64,000 nucleotides of DNA from contig OZ018323.1 of the NCBI GenBank assembly GCA_963969495.1, forward strand, positions 84,470,832-84,534,831. Direction: 5' to 3'. The stretch is from Ceratothoa steindachneri (taxonomy: Eukaryota > Arthropoda > Malacostraca > Isopoda > Cymothoidae). The notes under the pieces are model-generated. The model was not told the DNA's origin. It saw only the letters and a list, made by a program, of their open reading frames with translations, and searched no databases. The position numbers and the translations under genes were made by a program. The number at the start of each line of letters is the position of its first letter. The first letter of the stretch is position 1. Shown one piece after another: positions 48,916 to 58,239 of this stretch.

Positions 48916-49629
48916 GGTAATACTTCAGATTCGAGGCGCACGGTAGGTGACGCTGTTAGCATATCTCTTATGACGTCATACGGTAGCGTCAGATGTGACA
49001 ATCACTGCGTTACATTTTTTTGTTGTTTTGGGGATTTGTAACTTTTAGTCTATTATTTACTAAATATCTGTGCTCTGCTCGTTTATAGTTTTTTTCTAAG
49101 TTAGGTAAGGTTTCTTGATGTCTTTTATTGTTTTTTGTTTTGCTTTCGTATATTTTGTTTACTGCGAACGATAACAGCTTCTTACTGGCAACATCGTAGC
49201 TTATAAATAGGACCCGTTTTGCAAATGTTTTTCTTTCGTTATTGTGTTTTCGTGCTCTCCATGTGCTTCTTTGTTATTCGAATTCGGCTTTATTTTGTAT
49301 AATCGCGAAAAACTTTTAGATTATTTAGAGGCGCATAAACTAATCAAGAAACCTATAAAAGTAAGAATTGTTTGTTATTAGGTTAGGTTTTTCTGCCAGT
49401 AAAAAGCTGTTGGGGAGAACCCCCCCACCCCAGTAAATTCAAGGGGACTGCTCGTGGGGGAGATATCACTGCAGGTAAACCAGTATATACTCATATACAA
49501 AAAAAATATTACGCCGATATTGTTCACATCTGACGGTACCGTCTGACGTCATAAGAGATATGTTGTAGCCCAAAATTGTAGCCGACTAACAGCGCCATCT
49601 ACCGCGCACCCCGAATCTGAAGTGTTACC
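48916..49629. mobile_element. 714-bp non-autonomous transposon with ~100-bp TIRs and 8-bp TSD
   Basis: Ends GGTAATACTTCAGATTCG and, read inward from the right, GGTAACACTTCAGATTCG. The match runs on through GGTAG and CGCTGTTAG; then, after an asymmetric 25-base insert in the right arm, through CATATCTCTTATGACGTCA and GTCAGATGTGA. The element is flanked by ACTGCAAG at 48908-48915 and 49630-49637, an exact 8-bp duplication within the 3' end of the mariner. No transposase frame. An 8-bp duplication with GG termini fits Merlin-like or other 8-bp-TSD superfamilies better than hAT (usually CAG/TAG ends); unclassified. Confidence 0.92.
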
Positions 49630-49658
49630 ACTGCAAGAACTTAGTCCTCAACCCAATA

Positions 49659-50695
<1,037 letters not shown>

Positions 50696-50759
50696 AGTAA
50701 GGAGTGGGGAGTTAAAACGGCTACCTACATCAAAACCCTAATTAGGGGGTACAAATTCT

Positions 50760-51100
50760 TAAAACACTTTAATTTGTGATTTAATATAATTATAAATGAT
50801 AGGATCTAGGCTAAACAATCCAGTGATAATATTAAAATTTGGGAAATTATTAATAGAGATACACTCCAAAATATTTCTTTAAATGTTGTTTGTACATTTA
50901 ATAACAGGTTTAGCACTATTCCAATTAATAGTATGATCCTGACTATCGATATGTAAAAATAATGCAGATTGTTGAAAAAAATTACGAACATTAGTTTGGT
51001 GCTGTTTAAGTCTAACATTCAATTCTTTACCTGTCTGTCCATAATAGCATTTTTAACAATTATTGCAACCAATAAAATATACAATGCCTGGTTTAGGGGG
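50760..51100 (-). pseudogene. PLE GIY-YIG endonuclease domain
   Basis: In one minus-strand frame: PGIVYFIGCNNC, a stop, KCYYGQTGKELNVRLKQHQT, SALFLHIDSQDHTINW and PVIKCTNNI, then a stop and ILECISINNFPNFNIITG. GIVYF and YYGQTG are the GIY and YIG strands, and the R of NVRLKQH is the expected catalytic arginine. The usual EN zinc-binding CxxC pair is visible as CNNC. The domain directly follows the RT thumb as in canonical Penelope-like elements. Two in-frame stops and one frame change from the RT make it inactive. Confidence 0.85.
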
Positions 51101-52033
51101 TGATTTTTTACGAGAAGGCGATGGATTGTGTTTTCATATTTAAAAATAACATTTATGTTCAAAGGTTTTAGTAAACGAGGTAAATTAATGAAACTTTGGT
51201 TAAAAGGTAAAACTAATACATTTTTGGCATGAAATTTGGGGATGTTACGATTAGGTTGGTAAAATGAACGCTTAGCAGAATTATAGCGATTTTTAAGTAC
51301 GTAGAAACGGTAACACAAATTTAAACCTATATTATATTTCCTATCAACCTCTTTTTCCAAATATTCGGTTAAAACAATTCTAAGGGCACGGAGAAACATG
51401 GAAGAGAAAACACTTTTTTTATACTAATATGGTGATCGGAATGGAAATGGATGTATGAGTCAATGGTTGTAGGTTTTCTATAAATTTCATATTTGAAACC
51501 TTGGTTTGTTCGGTGGATCAAAATATCTAGGAAAGGGATGGGGTTATCTTTTTCCCTTTCTAAAGTAAATTTAATTGAGGGGACTAACGTGTGGATTTTT
51601 TCAAGAAAAGTATTGATATTAAAATCATTAGGTCACAAACAAAGAATGTCATCAACATAACGCATCCATAAAATAGGGGTTATGTTGGTCTGGGGAAGTA
51701 TTTTAGATTCAAAAAACTCGATATATAGATTGGCCAGTACCGGGGACAAACAATTGCCCGTAGCCATTCCAAAGATTTGACGGTAATATTTCCGCCCAAA
51801 GGTGAATTTACAGTTGTTAATACAGAGAGAAATAAGTTTAATAATAGTGGAAGCCCGTATGGGGAGAACAACATTAACAAGGTACTCTTCGAGGAAATTT
51901 AGGATATCGGGTACGGGAACTTTTGTAAAGAGGTCTTTTAGCATAAAGACGAAAGCACTCGGAATCTTTTTTCCTTTTTCCTTGTGGGTGTTATTTATCA
52001 TAATTTTGACTCACGTGCCAGTTGTGAGTTTCT

Positions 52034-52036
<3 letters not shown>
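51101..52036 (-). pseudogene. PLE reverse transcriptase (palm and thumb)
   Basis: On the minus strand MLKDLFTKVPVPDILNFLEE, LISLCINNCKFTFGRKYYRQ, IFGMATGNCLSPVLANLYIE and ILWMRYVDDILCL (about 51665-51635) are Penelope RT motifs 4 and 5 with an intact YVDD. After a stop, FLEKIHTLVPSIKFTLEREK and PIPFLDILIHRTNQGFKYEI (about 51600-51470) continue the domain. FYVLKNRYNSAKRSFYQPN and VLPFNQSFINLPRLLKPLNI (to about 51150) form the region joining to the endonuclease. The front of the RT (fingers) is missing: the sequence begins shortly after an (AT)n array at 52039-52087, on whose far side lies a PLE N-terminal piece. Confidence 0.9.

Positions 52037-52087
<51 letters not shown>
52037..52087. repeat. 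(AT)n microsatellite between PLE pieces
   Basis: TA repeat with one TTT interruption separating the PLE N-terminal fragment (52285-52088) from the RT (52036 downward). Confidence 0.98.
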
Positions 52088-52285
52088 GTGCAAATTTTTT
52101 GAAGACCATGGTGTATTTCGCCTTATTTAATTTCCTTTGGCAAATTTCTATTCTTCTAACTGTCCTTTTTATTCCATTTGTAGATGGTAGGCCACTTGTC
52201 CTGTATTCATCTCTCTTTTCTTGATATATTCTTTCCTCCTTTACTAATGAAATGTGGAGTCGGAATCTGACTGGATGAAATGTAT
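52088..52285 (-). pseudogene. PLE 5' region / N-terminal fragment
   Basis: Reverse complement of this piece aligns closely with 56990-57255: TCAGATTCCGACTCCACATT, AAAGGAGGAAAGAATATATC, GAATACAGGACAAGTG and ACCATGGTCTTCAAAAAATT. Translated on the minus strand it gives RRIEICQRKLNKAKYTMVF, the kind of segment found near PLE N-termini. Unlike the 57-kb copy, it lacks the 70-bp piece carrying the hammerhead-like motif. Confidence 0.6.
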
Positions 52286-52639
52286 ATTTAGAGACAGAAA
52301 TACAATAAGTTTTTACAAATATTTTATATATTTAAAATTTCAATGCATATATGTAAAAAAAATGGTAATAGTGGTGAAATATTTTGTTAAATTAGCGGAG
52401 AAGAGTAAGTTATGAGTATGAGTAAGAAAAAATAAAGGGGTTTCCCCCGGAATTGTCAGGGCATCATATATTGTTAATCTAAACGTTAGTTATTTTAACT
52501 TTGATATTACACATTAATAGGGTCCGTTTTTGTATAAAATCATATTATTAAATTTTTAGAATAGGTCGTTCACATTAACATTGTTAAATTTTAATAAAAC
52601 TATATACCATTTTTGGTCGCATTCAATCACTGCAGTATC
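52286..52639. other. No gene recognised
   Basis: AT-rich, without motifs. Confidence 0.4.
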
Positions 52640-53060
52640 TACATAATTCCAATTTGAGTTATTCTTTCATTCGTTGTTATTTATTTTAGTCATGTCTGGT
52701 TATTTATTATAAACATATTTTAATCACTTTAGATTCATTATTTATTCACTTTTTGTTAATATTATTTACTTCTCTCACTTTAGATTATTTCTCAATAATT
52801 TATTTTTTAGTCACTTGTTTTATTCACTTTATTATCCATATTTATTCGCTTTTCTACTTTAGTTATTCCCTTTTCGTTATTATAGTTACTTTATTATCGC
52901 TATTTATTCTACTTTATTTATTCACTTTTCCTTTTTATAGTCACTTTATTATCGCTATTTATTCCCGTATTATCGTTATTCACTTTCCGTTATTATTTAT
53001 TTTTCGCACATATCACTTTATTATCATTATTTATACATTATTCTACACTTTTTCGTACTA
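52640..53060. repeat. Low-complexity TTATTCACTTT-type repeat
   Basis: Degenerate repetition of TTATTCACTTTATTATCGCT and shorter variants on the plus strand. On the minus strand, the sense of the adjacent LINE ORF1, this is an A-rich AATAAAGTGAATAA tract that begins almost at the end of ORF1. The plus-strand 116-codon frame of F/I/L/Y residues is a by-product. Confidence 0.8.
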
Positions 53061-54574
53061 TAGTTTATCACTCAATCTCCGATGTTTTTTGGCCATTTTT
53101 TAACTTTTTCTTGGTGTACATATTGACGGTGTGAATGCATGAGTCCGGGATGGACATTGCGCACTCCATCAGTAGTCCTCCTATTTCCTTCGGCGAACAG
53201 GGTCCTTCGTAGGTCGACTTGTAGTCGCCACGGTAGATCCATTTGATCCAGTTTTTCTACGTTTCCCTTTGGAGGTCTGCACACAGATGCGCCGAAGACT
53301 GAGATTCACGTCCTGGGCGTCGAAGGAGAAACACCCTTCAGTAGGATATCCCTTTACTCCGTGAGGGATACTCCAGGATAGCCTAGGATTTCGTCTTCAT
53401 CTTCTTCGGAGCTTTTTCTACTTTTTTACTCTCTTCCTTTTCTATTTCTCGTCTCACTTCCGTCTTCTTCTTTTTTCTTTGTCCTTTTTTCTTCGGGATC
53501 TTTTGTGAGTTTCCGTTCTTTTCCGTTTCTTCTTCCTCCCTGGTTGCTTCGTTCTCTGTGTGTTTTGTTGTTTTTTTGGTTCTTTATCTTCTCTGTTTGG
53601 GTCTTGTTGTTTTTCCTGGTCAACAAACTGAATATTTAATATTTCCTGCGACGCGAGGTTGGGCGGGAACCACAGCTTTTTCTCAACCCCGTTCTTTTGT
53701 AGTTGACTGTTTAATGCGTCCGAAATGGTGCCGAGGTTGGCTAGGTTCGCCAGGTGAGCAACAATGACCATCGTTATTATTTGTTTACACTCAGTTGGCA
53801 TCAACAGCTTTGGTTCCGTTTTTTCGGCGACCGTGAAATTCTTTGCCTTTGCCTCCTTTTCTTTTTTAGACTTTTCGCGTTTTGCCCAGATTGCCTCTTT
53901 GCGGACGAGATACCTCATAGCTAAGGCCTTGTGGTCCCCTCCGCAATTTGCACAGAGTAGTTTTTCTGAGACACACCCCTTTCATCCGTATCCTGGTCTG
54001 GAACAGACAGAGCATATGACCTCGGTCGCTGTACATTCTCTCGTGGGGTGTTTTTCTATGGGTAGGGATCTGAAGCAGCTTTCTATTTGCATATACTCCT
54101 CCGCTTCTATCTGCTTAAAAGCTACTGGGAGGTATAACCCCAGAGTCCCTCTTTCATAGCCCTTTGCGCCATCTCAGTGCTTGCGAATATAATTTTGACT
54201 ATGTTTTTGCCGAACTTCTCTATCTTGGCAATTTTCGCCAATTTTTGGTGCTTAGAAAGCTCGGCCTTGATGTCTTCACAGGTGTTGTCCGTGAAGAAGG
54301 GATCGAGCTTTCTGAGGATGACTGTTCGACGAACCATGATTTCGTGGGGGATGGAAGCTTCAAGTTCAATCATCCGAAGGGGCTCTTTAGCTTCATCGGA
54401 CACGATCTTCTCGATGTCCTCGGGGGTCCAACATAATGCTTCCAAGCCGTCGGGCATCTCAATTAGTCTTATGAGGGCTACATTAAGCGTGCTAAAGATT
54501 GTTTCAACGGCTGTTGGCCGACTTGGTTTTGTTGTTCCACTCATGGTACGGAGGGGAATCCGTTTGACGTCCAT
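53055..54574 (-). pseudogene. APE-type LINE, copy C: ORF1 (gag-like, zinc knuckles)
   Basis: MDVKRIPLRTMSG begins a 150-codon frame (54574-54122). LSKHQKLAKIAKIEKFGKNI, VKIIFASTEMAQRAMKEGL parallels VFKIIFRQTNMARKAKKIGL in copy A. After a frame change, zinc-knuckle cysteines are readable as CTATEVICSVCSRPGYG and LLCANCGGDHKA (about 54030-53930). MRYLVRKEAIWAKREKSKKE continues into KKLWFPPNLASQEILNIQF (about 53680-53625), matching EMWFPHDLPSAEVLSIQY in copy A, then a highly basic tail. The end STYEGPCSPKEIGG...SEIE stops near 53055. ORF1 of APE-type LINEs binds element RNA. Remarkably, no ORF2 follows; an A-rich repeat begins instead. Confidence 0.8.
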
Positions 54575-54599
54575 GGCGGGTGGCCCGATGGCCCCCTTT

Positions 54600-55560
54600 G
54601 CGTAGCAGTCCTCCTGTTTATACCTGGTTATTCGTCATTCTTCTTCCAGATAATTGTCTCCTTTTCCTCCCGAAAAGAATGTCTGGCAAGGGCGTCTTCA
54701 GTATTTACACTTAACTTTTCCTCCTTTGCTACGACCAGCCATGATGAACACTACTTACTACTCAATGAATCTACTCTACTCTACAGAATTAACTTTAATG
54801 AAATGAAATGAAAAGAGAGGTTGGGGACAAAGAACAGCTCTCCTGACCTCCCCACCCCCTGGGTGCTCATGGAGCGGCCAAGAAGGGAAGGGGGAAGTCC
54901 AGGTACTTCTTTATAGACCCATATAGTCACACTGAATAGAGCCAAAGTAAGCTTCAAGCCCTGTGATAACGACGGTTAGGAGTGAGAAGGAGAGGAAGAA
55001 TAAGGTTTAAGGATAGGACAGCGAAGAAAATAGTAAAAAACAAAAGTGGACTTAGTTAGTCATGGGACTTACAGCTTAACGTGGAATCCGAACCACGATG
55101 TCTCGATTGTCTCTAACTATAACCTTGCAGTTTATCGTGACCCCTGTCTTACGTATCACTGTGAGTCCTGTTTGCGAATGGGATAGTAAAAAAACGAATA
55201 GATGCTGAAGGCTGAAGGAAGTAAAAGGTTTGCAGAGAGATGCTATGTAATTGCCTGGAGGTCAGGCTTATTTCTGTCCATTTTAGGTAGTATAGCTAGC
55301 GTGATAAAGTTAGAAAGTAGTATTGGTATTTAGGAGGCGTTCAAACCGTTATTAGTAAATATTCTTACTAAAAACTGGTGTAGGTTTCTATCTCTCTATC
55401 TATTTTTTAGTATTTCTATCCTAGTTATAATTGACTATACGCTATTTTCTGGTGTTGCTTCGGTTAATTAATTACTCTTAGTCGTCGTCGAGTATTAATC
55501 TCTTTCTCTAGGTGTAGATTTCTTCTTCGTCTTATTCTCTTCCCACATCTATCCTTGGGA
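54600..55560. other. Spacer between LINE copies B and C
   Basis: Expected to hold the 3' UTR of copy B and the 5' UTR of copy C (minus sense). No coding motif or promoter is readable. Confidence 0.35.
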
Positions 55561-56860
55561 AACTTGGGAATAATCTGTGTGATCTCCATCATTCTCTTTT
55601 GGCAATTTGGTTGGTAATTCAACTTCTACTTCATTCTGTATCTTTTCTAAGACTTTGACTGCTTTTTTTGCAATTATTCTGTTAGTGGCTTTATCCTTGC
55701 CTCTCTGTGCAGGTCTCGTAGTCTTCTTCTTTCTCCTCTTCTGATGTTTGTTATTAAGTAGATAGCTTTGTTTTGGACTTTTTGGAGTCTTAATAGGTTA
55801 CTTCTCGAGATCATGTACATCGCGACGGTTGGATAAATAATCGCGGACTGTACTATGGCTTGATAAATTTTTCTCTTGTTTTTCATGCTTAGGTTAACTA
55901 ACTTGTACAGTTATTCCAGGCCGCTCTTCCCTCGATTTACCCTCTCAGTTACGTGCTTTTTATCCCCTAATTTCGTAATGGTTAGTCCAAGCACCTTACA
56001 TTCTTTGTCGTATCTGTAGCGCTGTCCTTATACATATACATCTGATATGCTCCTCCTGTACACGGGTACCATTTTAAATTTATCCCTGTTGGTTTAAATT
56101 TTCCATTTTTTTCGTATCTATTAATGGTTCTTATCTCTTCTGCAGTCATCCTAGCTTGCATTGGGACGTTCTTGTAGGGGCAAACTATGATTTGAGTGAC
56201 GCCGTCGGCAAATTGGATTTTCAAGCAGCCTTCATTTTTTGGTGGTGGTATATCTGCTGTGTAGATTGAATAGAGAGACGGATTCAGACATCCGCCTTGG
56301 GGAAAACCCGCAGCGAGCTTGAATATTTCTCCCTGATGTCGTCCTATTACCACATAAGCACGTCTCTCCATTACATAATCACATAGAATCCTTTCGATCT
56401 TGTTGTTCATTCCTAATCTGAGTATCTTGAGTTGCATACCCCTCTGCCATACTTTGTCGAATGCCTTGAACACGTCCCGGCATACGATGTCTACGCTCAT
56501 TTTTTCACTCTTTGCTTTCGCTTCCTTTTCAAGGATGACTCCAAGGGCAATCTTCCTGCTTCTGTTTTTCCTGAAGCCAAATTGGTAGCTGTTTCTTCGG
56601 CCATTATCATCGAGGAATTTGGACAGCCTGTTATTATTTTTCCCAATACCTTACCGATGAAATCTAGCAGCGAGACGGGGCGGTAGTTACCCACTTGATC
56701 TGGGGGTTTTCTCGCCTTGGGTATGAATATCATCTTCGCCACTTTCAGTTCACCAGGAAAGTATCCCGTGTTCAAGCACGCATTGAAGACGTTTCTCACT
56801 CCCTCCAGTATGTTCGAGGGTGCTTCTATGTAATTTAAAATGGTGAGTATGTTCGATTCC
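55560..56860 (-). pseudogene. APE-type LINE, copy B: reverse transcriptase
   Basis: From high to low coordinate: ACLNTGYFPGELKVAKMIFI and PKARKPPDQVGNYRPVSLLD (56780-56665) are the RT front (PKPGK...YRPISLL). VCRDVFKAFDKVW (about 56490-56450) is motif A. AAGFPQGGCLNPSLYSIYTA (about 56310-56250) is motif B. IQFADGVTQII (about 56220-56190) is motif C, FADD with the second aspartate changed to glycine. LLRLQKVQNKAIYLITNIRR (about 55805-55745) and DLHREARIKPL are the C-terminal block. No RNase H follows. The family is the one at 58.2-62.3 kb; clade by eye is Jockey/CR1-like. 5' truncated within ORF2. Confidence 0.88.
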
Positions 56861-56984
56861 AGCTTAACGCTTGACTATTGATGACCGAAAATTAAAGTTG
56901 TTTTAAAATTCCACTCACCGGATTGGCTCGTTTCCTCTAACGTTACGATCAACCAGGCGGAATAAATATCCCCTAAAACCGTTT
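56861..56984. other. Spacer
   Basis: Junction DNA between LINE copy B and the PLE-related piece; nothing recognised. Confidence 0.3.
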
Positions 56985-57281
56985 CCTTTCATTCGGTCAG
57001 ATTCCGACTCCACATTTCATTGGTAAAGGAGGAAAGAATATATCAAGACGCTCCGAAGATGATCGAATAAGATCGAAAGCTCAGCAATTTAGTTTGGTTT
57101 TTACCAAACCCATTCATTTAAAAGAGAGATGAATACAGGACAAGTGATCTACCATCTACCAGATGGAATAAAAAAGAGAGTTAGAAGAATAGAAAGTTGC
57201 CAAAGGAAATTAACTATGGCGAAATACACCATGGTCTTCAAAAAATTTGCATTCAAGAAAGACTGCTACCCATCTACACTA

Positions 57282-57285
<4 letters not shown>
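56985..57285 (+). pseudogene. PLE 5' region / N-terminal fragment
   Basis: Plus-strand counterpart of 52088-52285. Encodes RRIESCQRKLTMAKYTMVF and, after a frame change, ICIQERLLPIYTN, comparable to PLE N-termini. It includes an additional ~70-bp stretch (57050-57120) with a hammerhead-like core. The piece ends at an (AT)n array, as at 52 kb. Confidence 0.6.
57052..57080 (+). ncRNA. Hammerhead-like core, copy 1
   Basis: CCGAAGATGATC, loop GAATAA, GATCGAAAGC. The CUGANGA box reads CCGAAGA; helix II GAUC/GAUC abuts the GAAA box, with one extra U on the 5' side. Helix I and the cleavage triplet were not identified. PLEs are known to carry hammerhead motifs in their terminal repeats. Confidence 0.35.

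Positions 57286-57286
<1 letters not shown>

Positions 57287-57363
<77 letters not shown>
57287..57363. repeat. (AT)n microsatellite
   Basis: Pure TA repeat between PLE-related pieces. Confidence 0.98.
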
Positions 57364-57365
<2 letters not shown>

Positions 57366-57406
57366 ATAAAACCACATTAATAGGACTAATTTTATATGTG
57401 AATTCA

Positions 57407-57437
57407 GGTTTCGATGGAAACATCCGTCATCGTCAGT
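57407..57437 (-). ncRNA. Hammerhead-like core, copy 4
   Basis: CTGACGATGACGG...CATCGAAACC on the minus strand. CUGANGA box exact (CUGACGA) and GAAA box present, but helix II is ambiguous because the best pairing (GAUG/CAUC) uses the GA of the first box. Confidence 0.25.
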
Positions 57438-57836
57438 CACTGGTGGACAAATGAAATACAGAAGTTGCTTAACGCACTGGGGCTAAGGTGGATGATGTGG
57501 GAATGTAGCGGTATTTTTGAGAACCGGAAGTAGGAATTTCTTGCTTATTAAGATATTAGTTTTAAATTGGCGGTCGGAAGTATTAATGTTTGGAATTTTT
57601 TTTAGAAGTGCCGATTCAATTAAGCGTCGATGTATATAATTTGATGATTTTTATTGACATATATAAAAATAAACTCGAGGTAAAAGACCATGTCGTATGC
57701 ATGTACTATTGAAGTCCACAGCTGTGGCAGCGTTATTAATTTTAACTTGTATTTTCTTAATATTTCGTACAAGTTTTCTAATGGGATGTTCGAGGCGAGA
57801 AAAAACATCCGCGAATGACATTCTTTATTCATAGAC

Positions 57837-57867
57837 GGCTTTCGACCGTGTTAGGTCATCTTCAGGG
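57837..57867 (-). ncRNA. Hammerhead-like core, copy 2
   Basis: CCTGAAGATGACC, loop TAACAC, GGTCGAAAGCC on the minus strand. Exact CUGANGA (CUGAAGA) and GAAA boxes with a four-pair GACC/GGUC helix II. One unpaired U separates the first box from helix II, unlike the standard core. Helices I and III were not found. Confidence 0.4.
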
Positions 57868-57900
57868 AATGAACAGAAATGGAATTACGTCTTACGTCTG

Positions 57901-58239
57901 AAAAAAAGTTAAAAGCTAAAAGTGTACAGTGAGAGTAGAGTGGATAGTATATTTTAGGGTAGAGTGGTGAAAAAGAATGAGTCTGAATTAATGTAGTTTG
58001 CTGGGTGACCAGCCATCTCCATTGTATTTTTCCGAGTTATTATTCCTCAGTTTATATTCTTCGTATAAAGGAGGCTCTCGCGCCTCTATCTCCTTTATTT
58101 CAATTTTCTTCTTTCAATGTCTAACGCAGATTCTTTGATTTCAATGTGTGCAATCATTTTGCATTCTCACCTACTATATATTGGAGGCAGGTCCTCTCTT
58201 GAGATAGGTTTTCCGCTTCTCAATTTACCTCTATTGTTT
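57901..58239. other. Spacer; possibly LINE copy A 3' UTR
   Basis: No coding motif. By position it may contain the 3' UTR of LINE copy A (minus). Confidence 0.3.

Larger units (their letters stand above)
47531..49656 (+). mobile_element. Irritans-type mariner interrupted by a nested element
   Basis: The left TIR TTAGGTTGAGGAATAAGTTC and the right TIR, read inward TTGGGTTGAGGACTAAGTTC, are flanked by TA (47529-47530 and 49657-49658). Without the 722 bp contributed by the nested insertion and its duplication the element is about 1.4 kb, the usual mariner size. The TIR resembles the TTAGGTTGGTGCAAAAGTAA type. A second TIR-like piece, GTTGAGTAATAAGTCATTGC, occurs inside at about 47712, with similar following sequence. 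Confidence 0.9.
57364..57900 (-). mobile_element. PLE terminal-repeat-like segment with two hammerhead-like cores
   Basis: Minus-strand CTGACGATG...CATCGAAACC (57437-57407) and CTGAAGATGACC...GGTCGAAAGCC (57867-57837) sit about 430 bp apart in the same orientation, as expected if two related terminal repeats or a duplicated terminus were present. The latter is followed by GTCTATGAATAAAGAATGTC. No coding frames recognised. Confidence 0.4.

Noticed and set aside
53454..53570. Lysine/arginine-rich region as a possible nuclear-protein gene
   Set aside because: It continues the LINE ORF1 frame and matches the basic tail of copy A.
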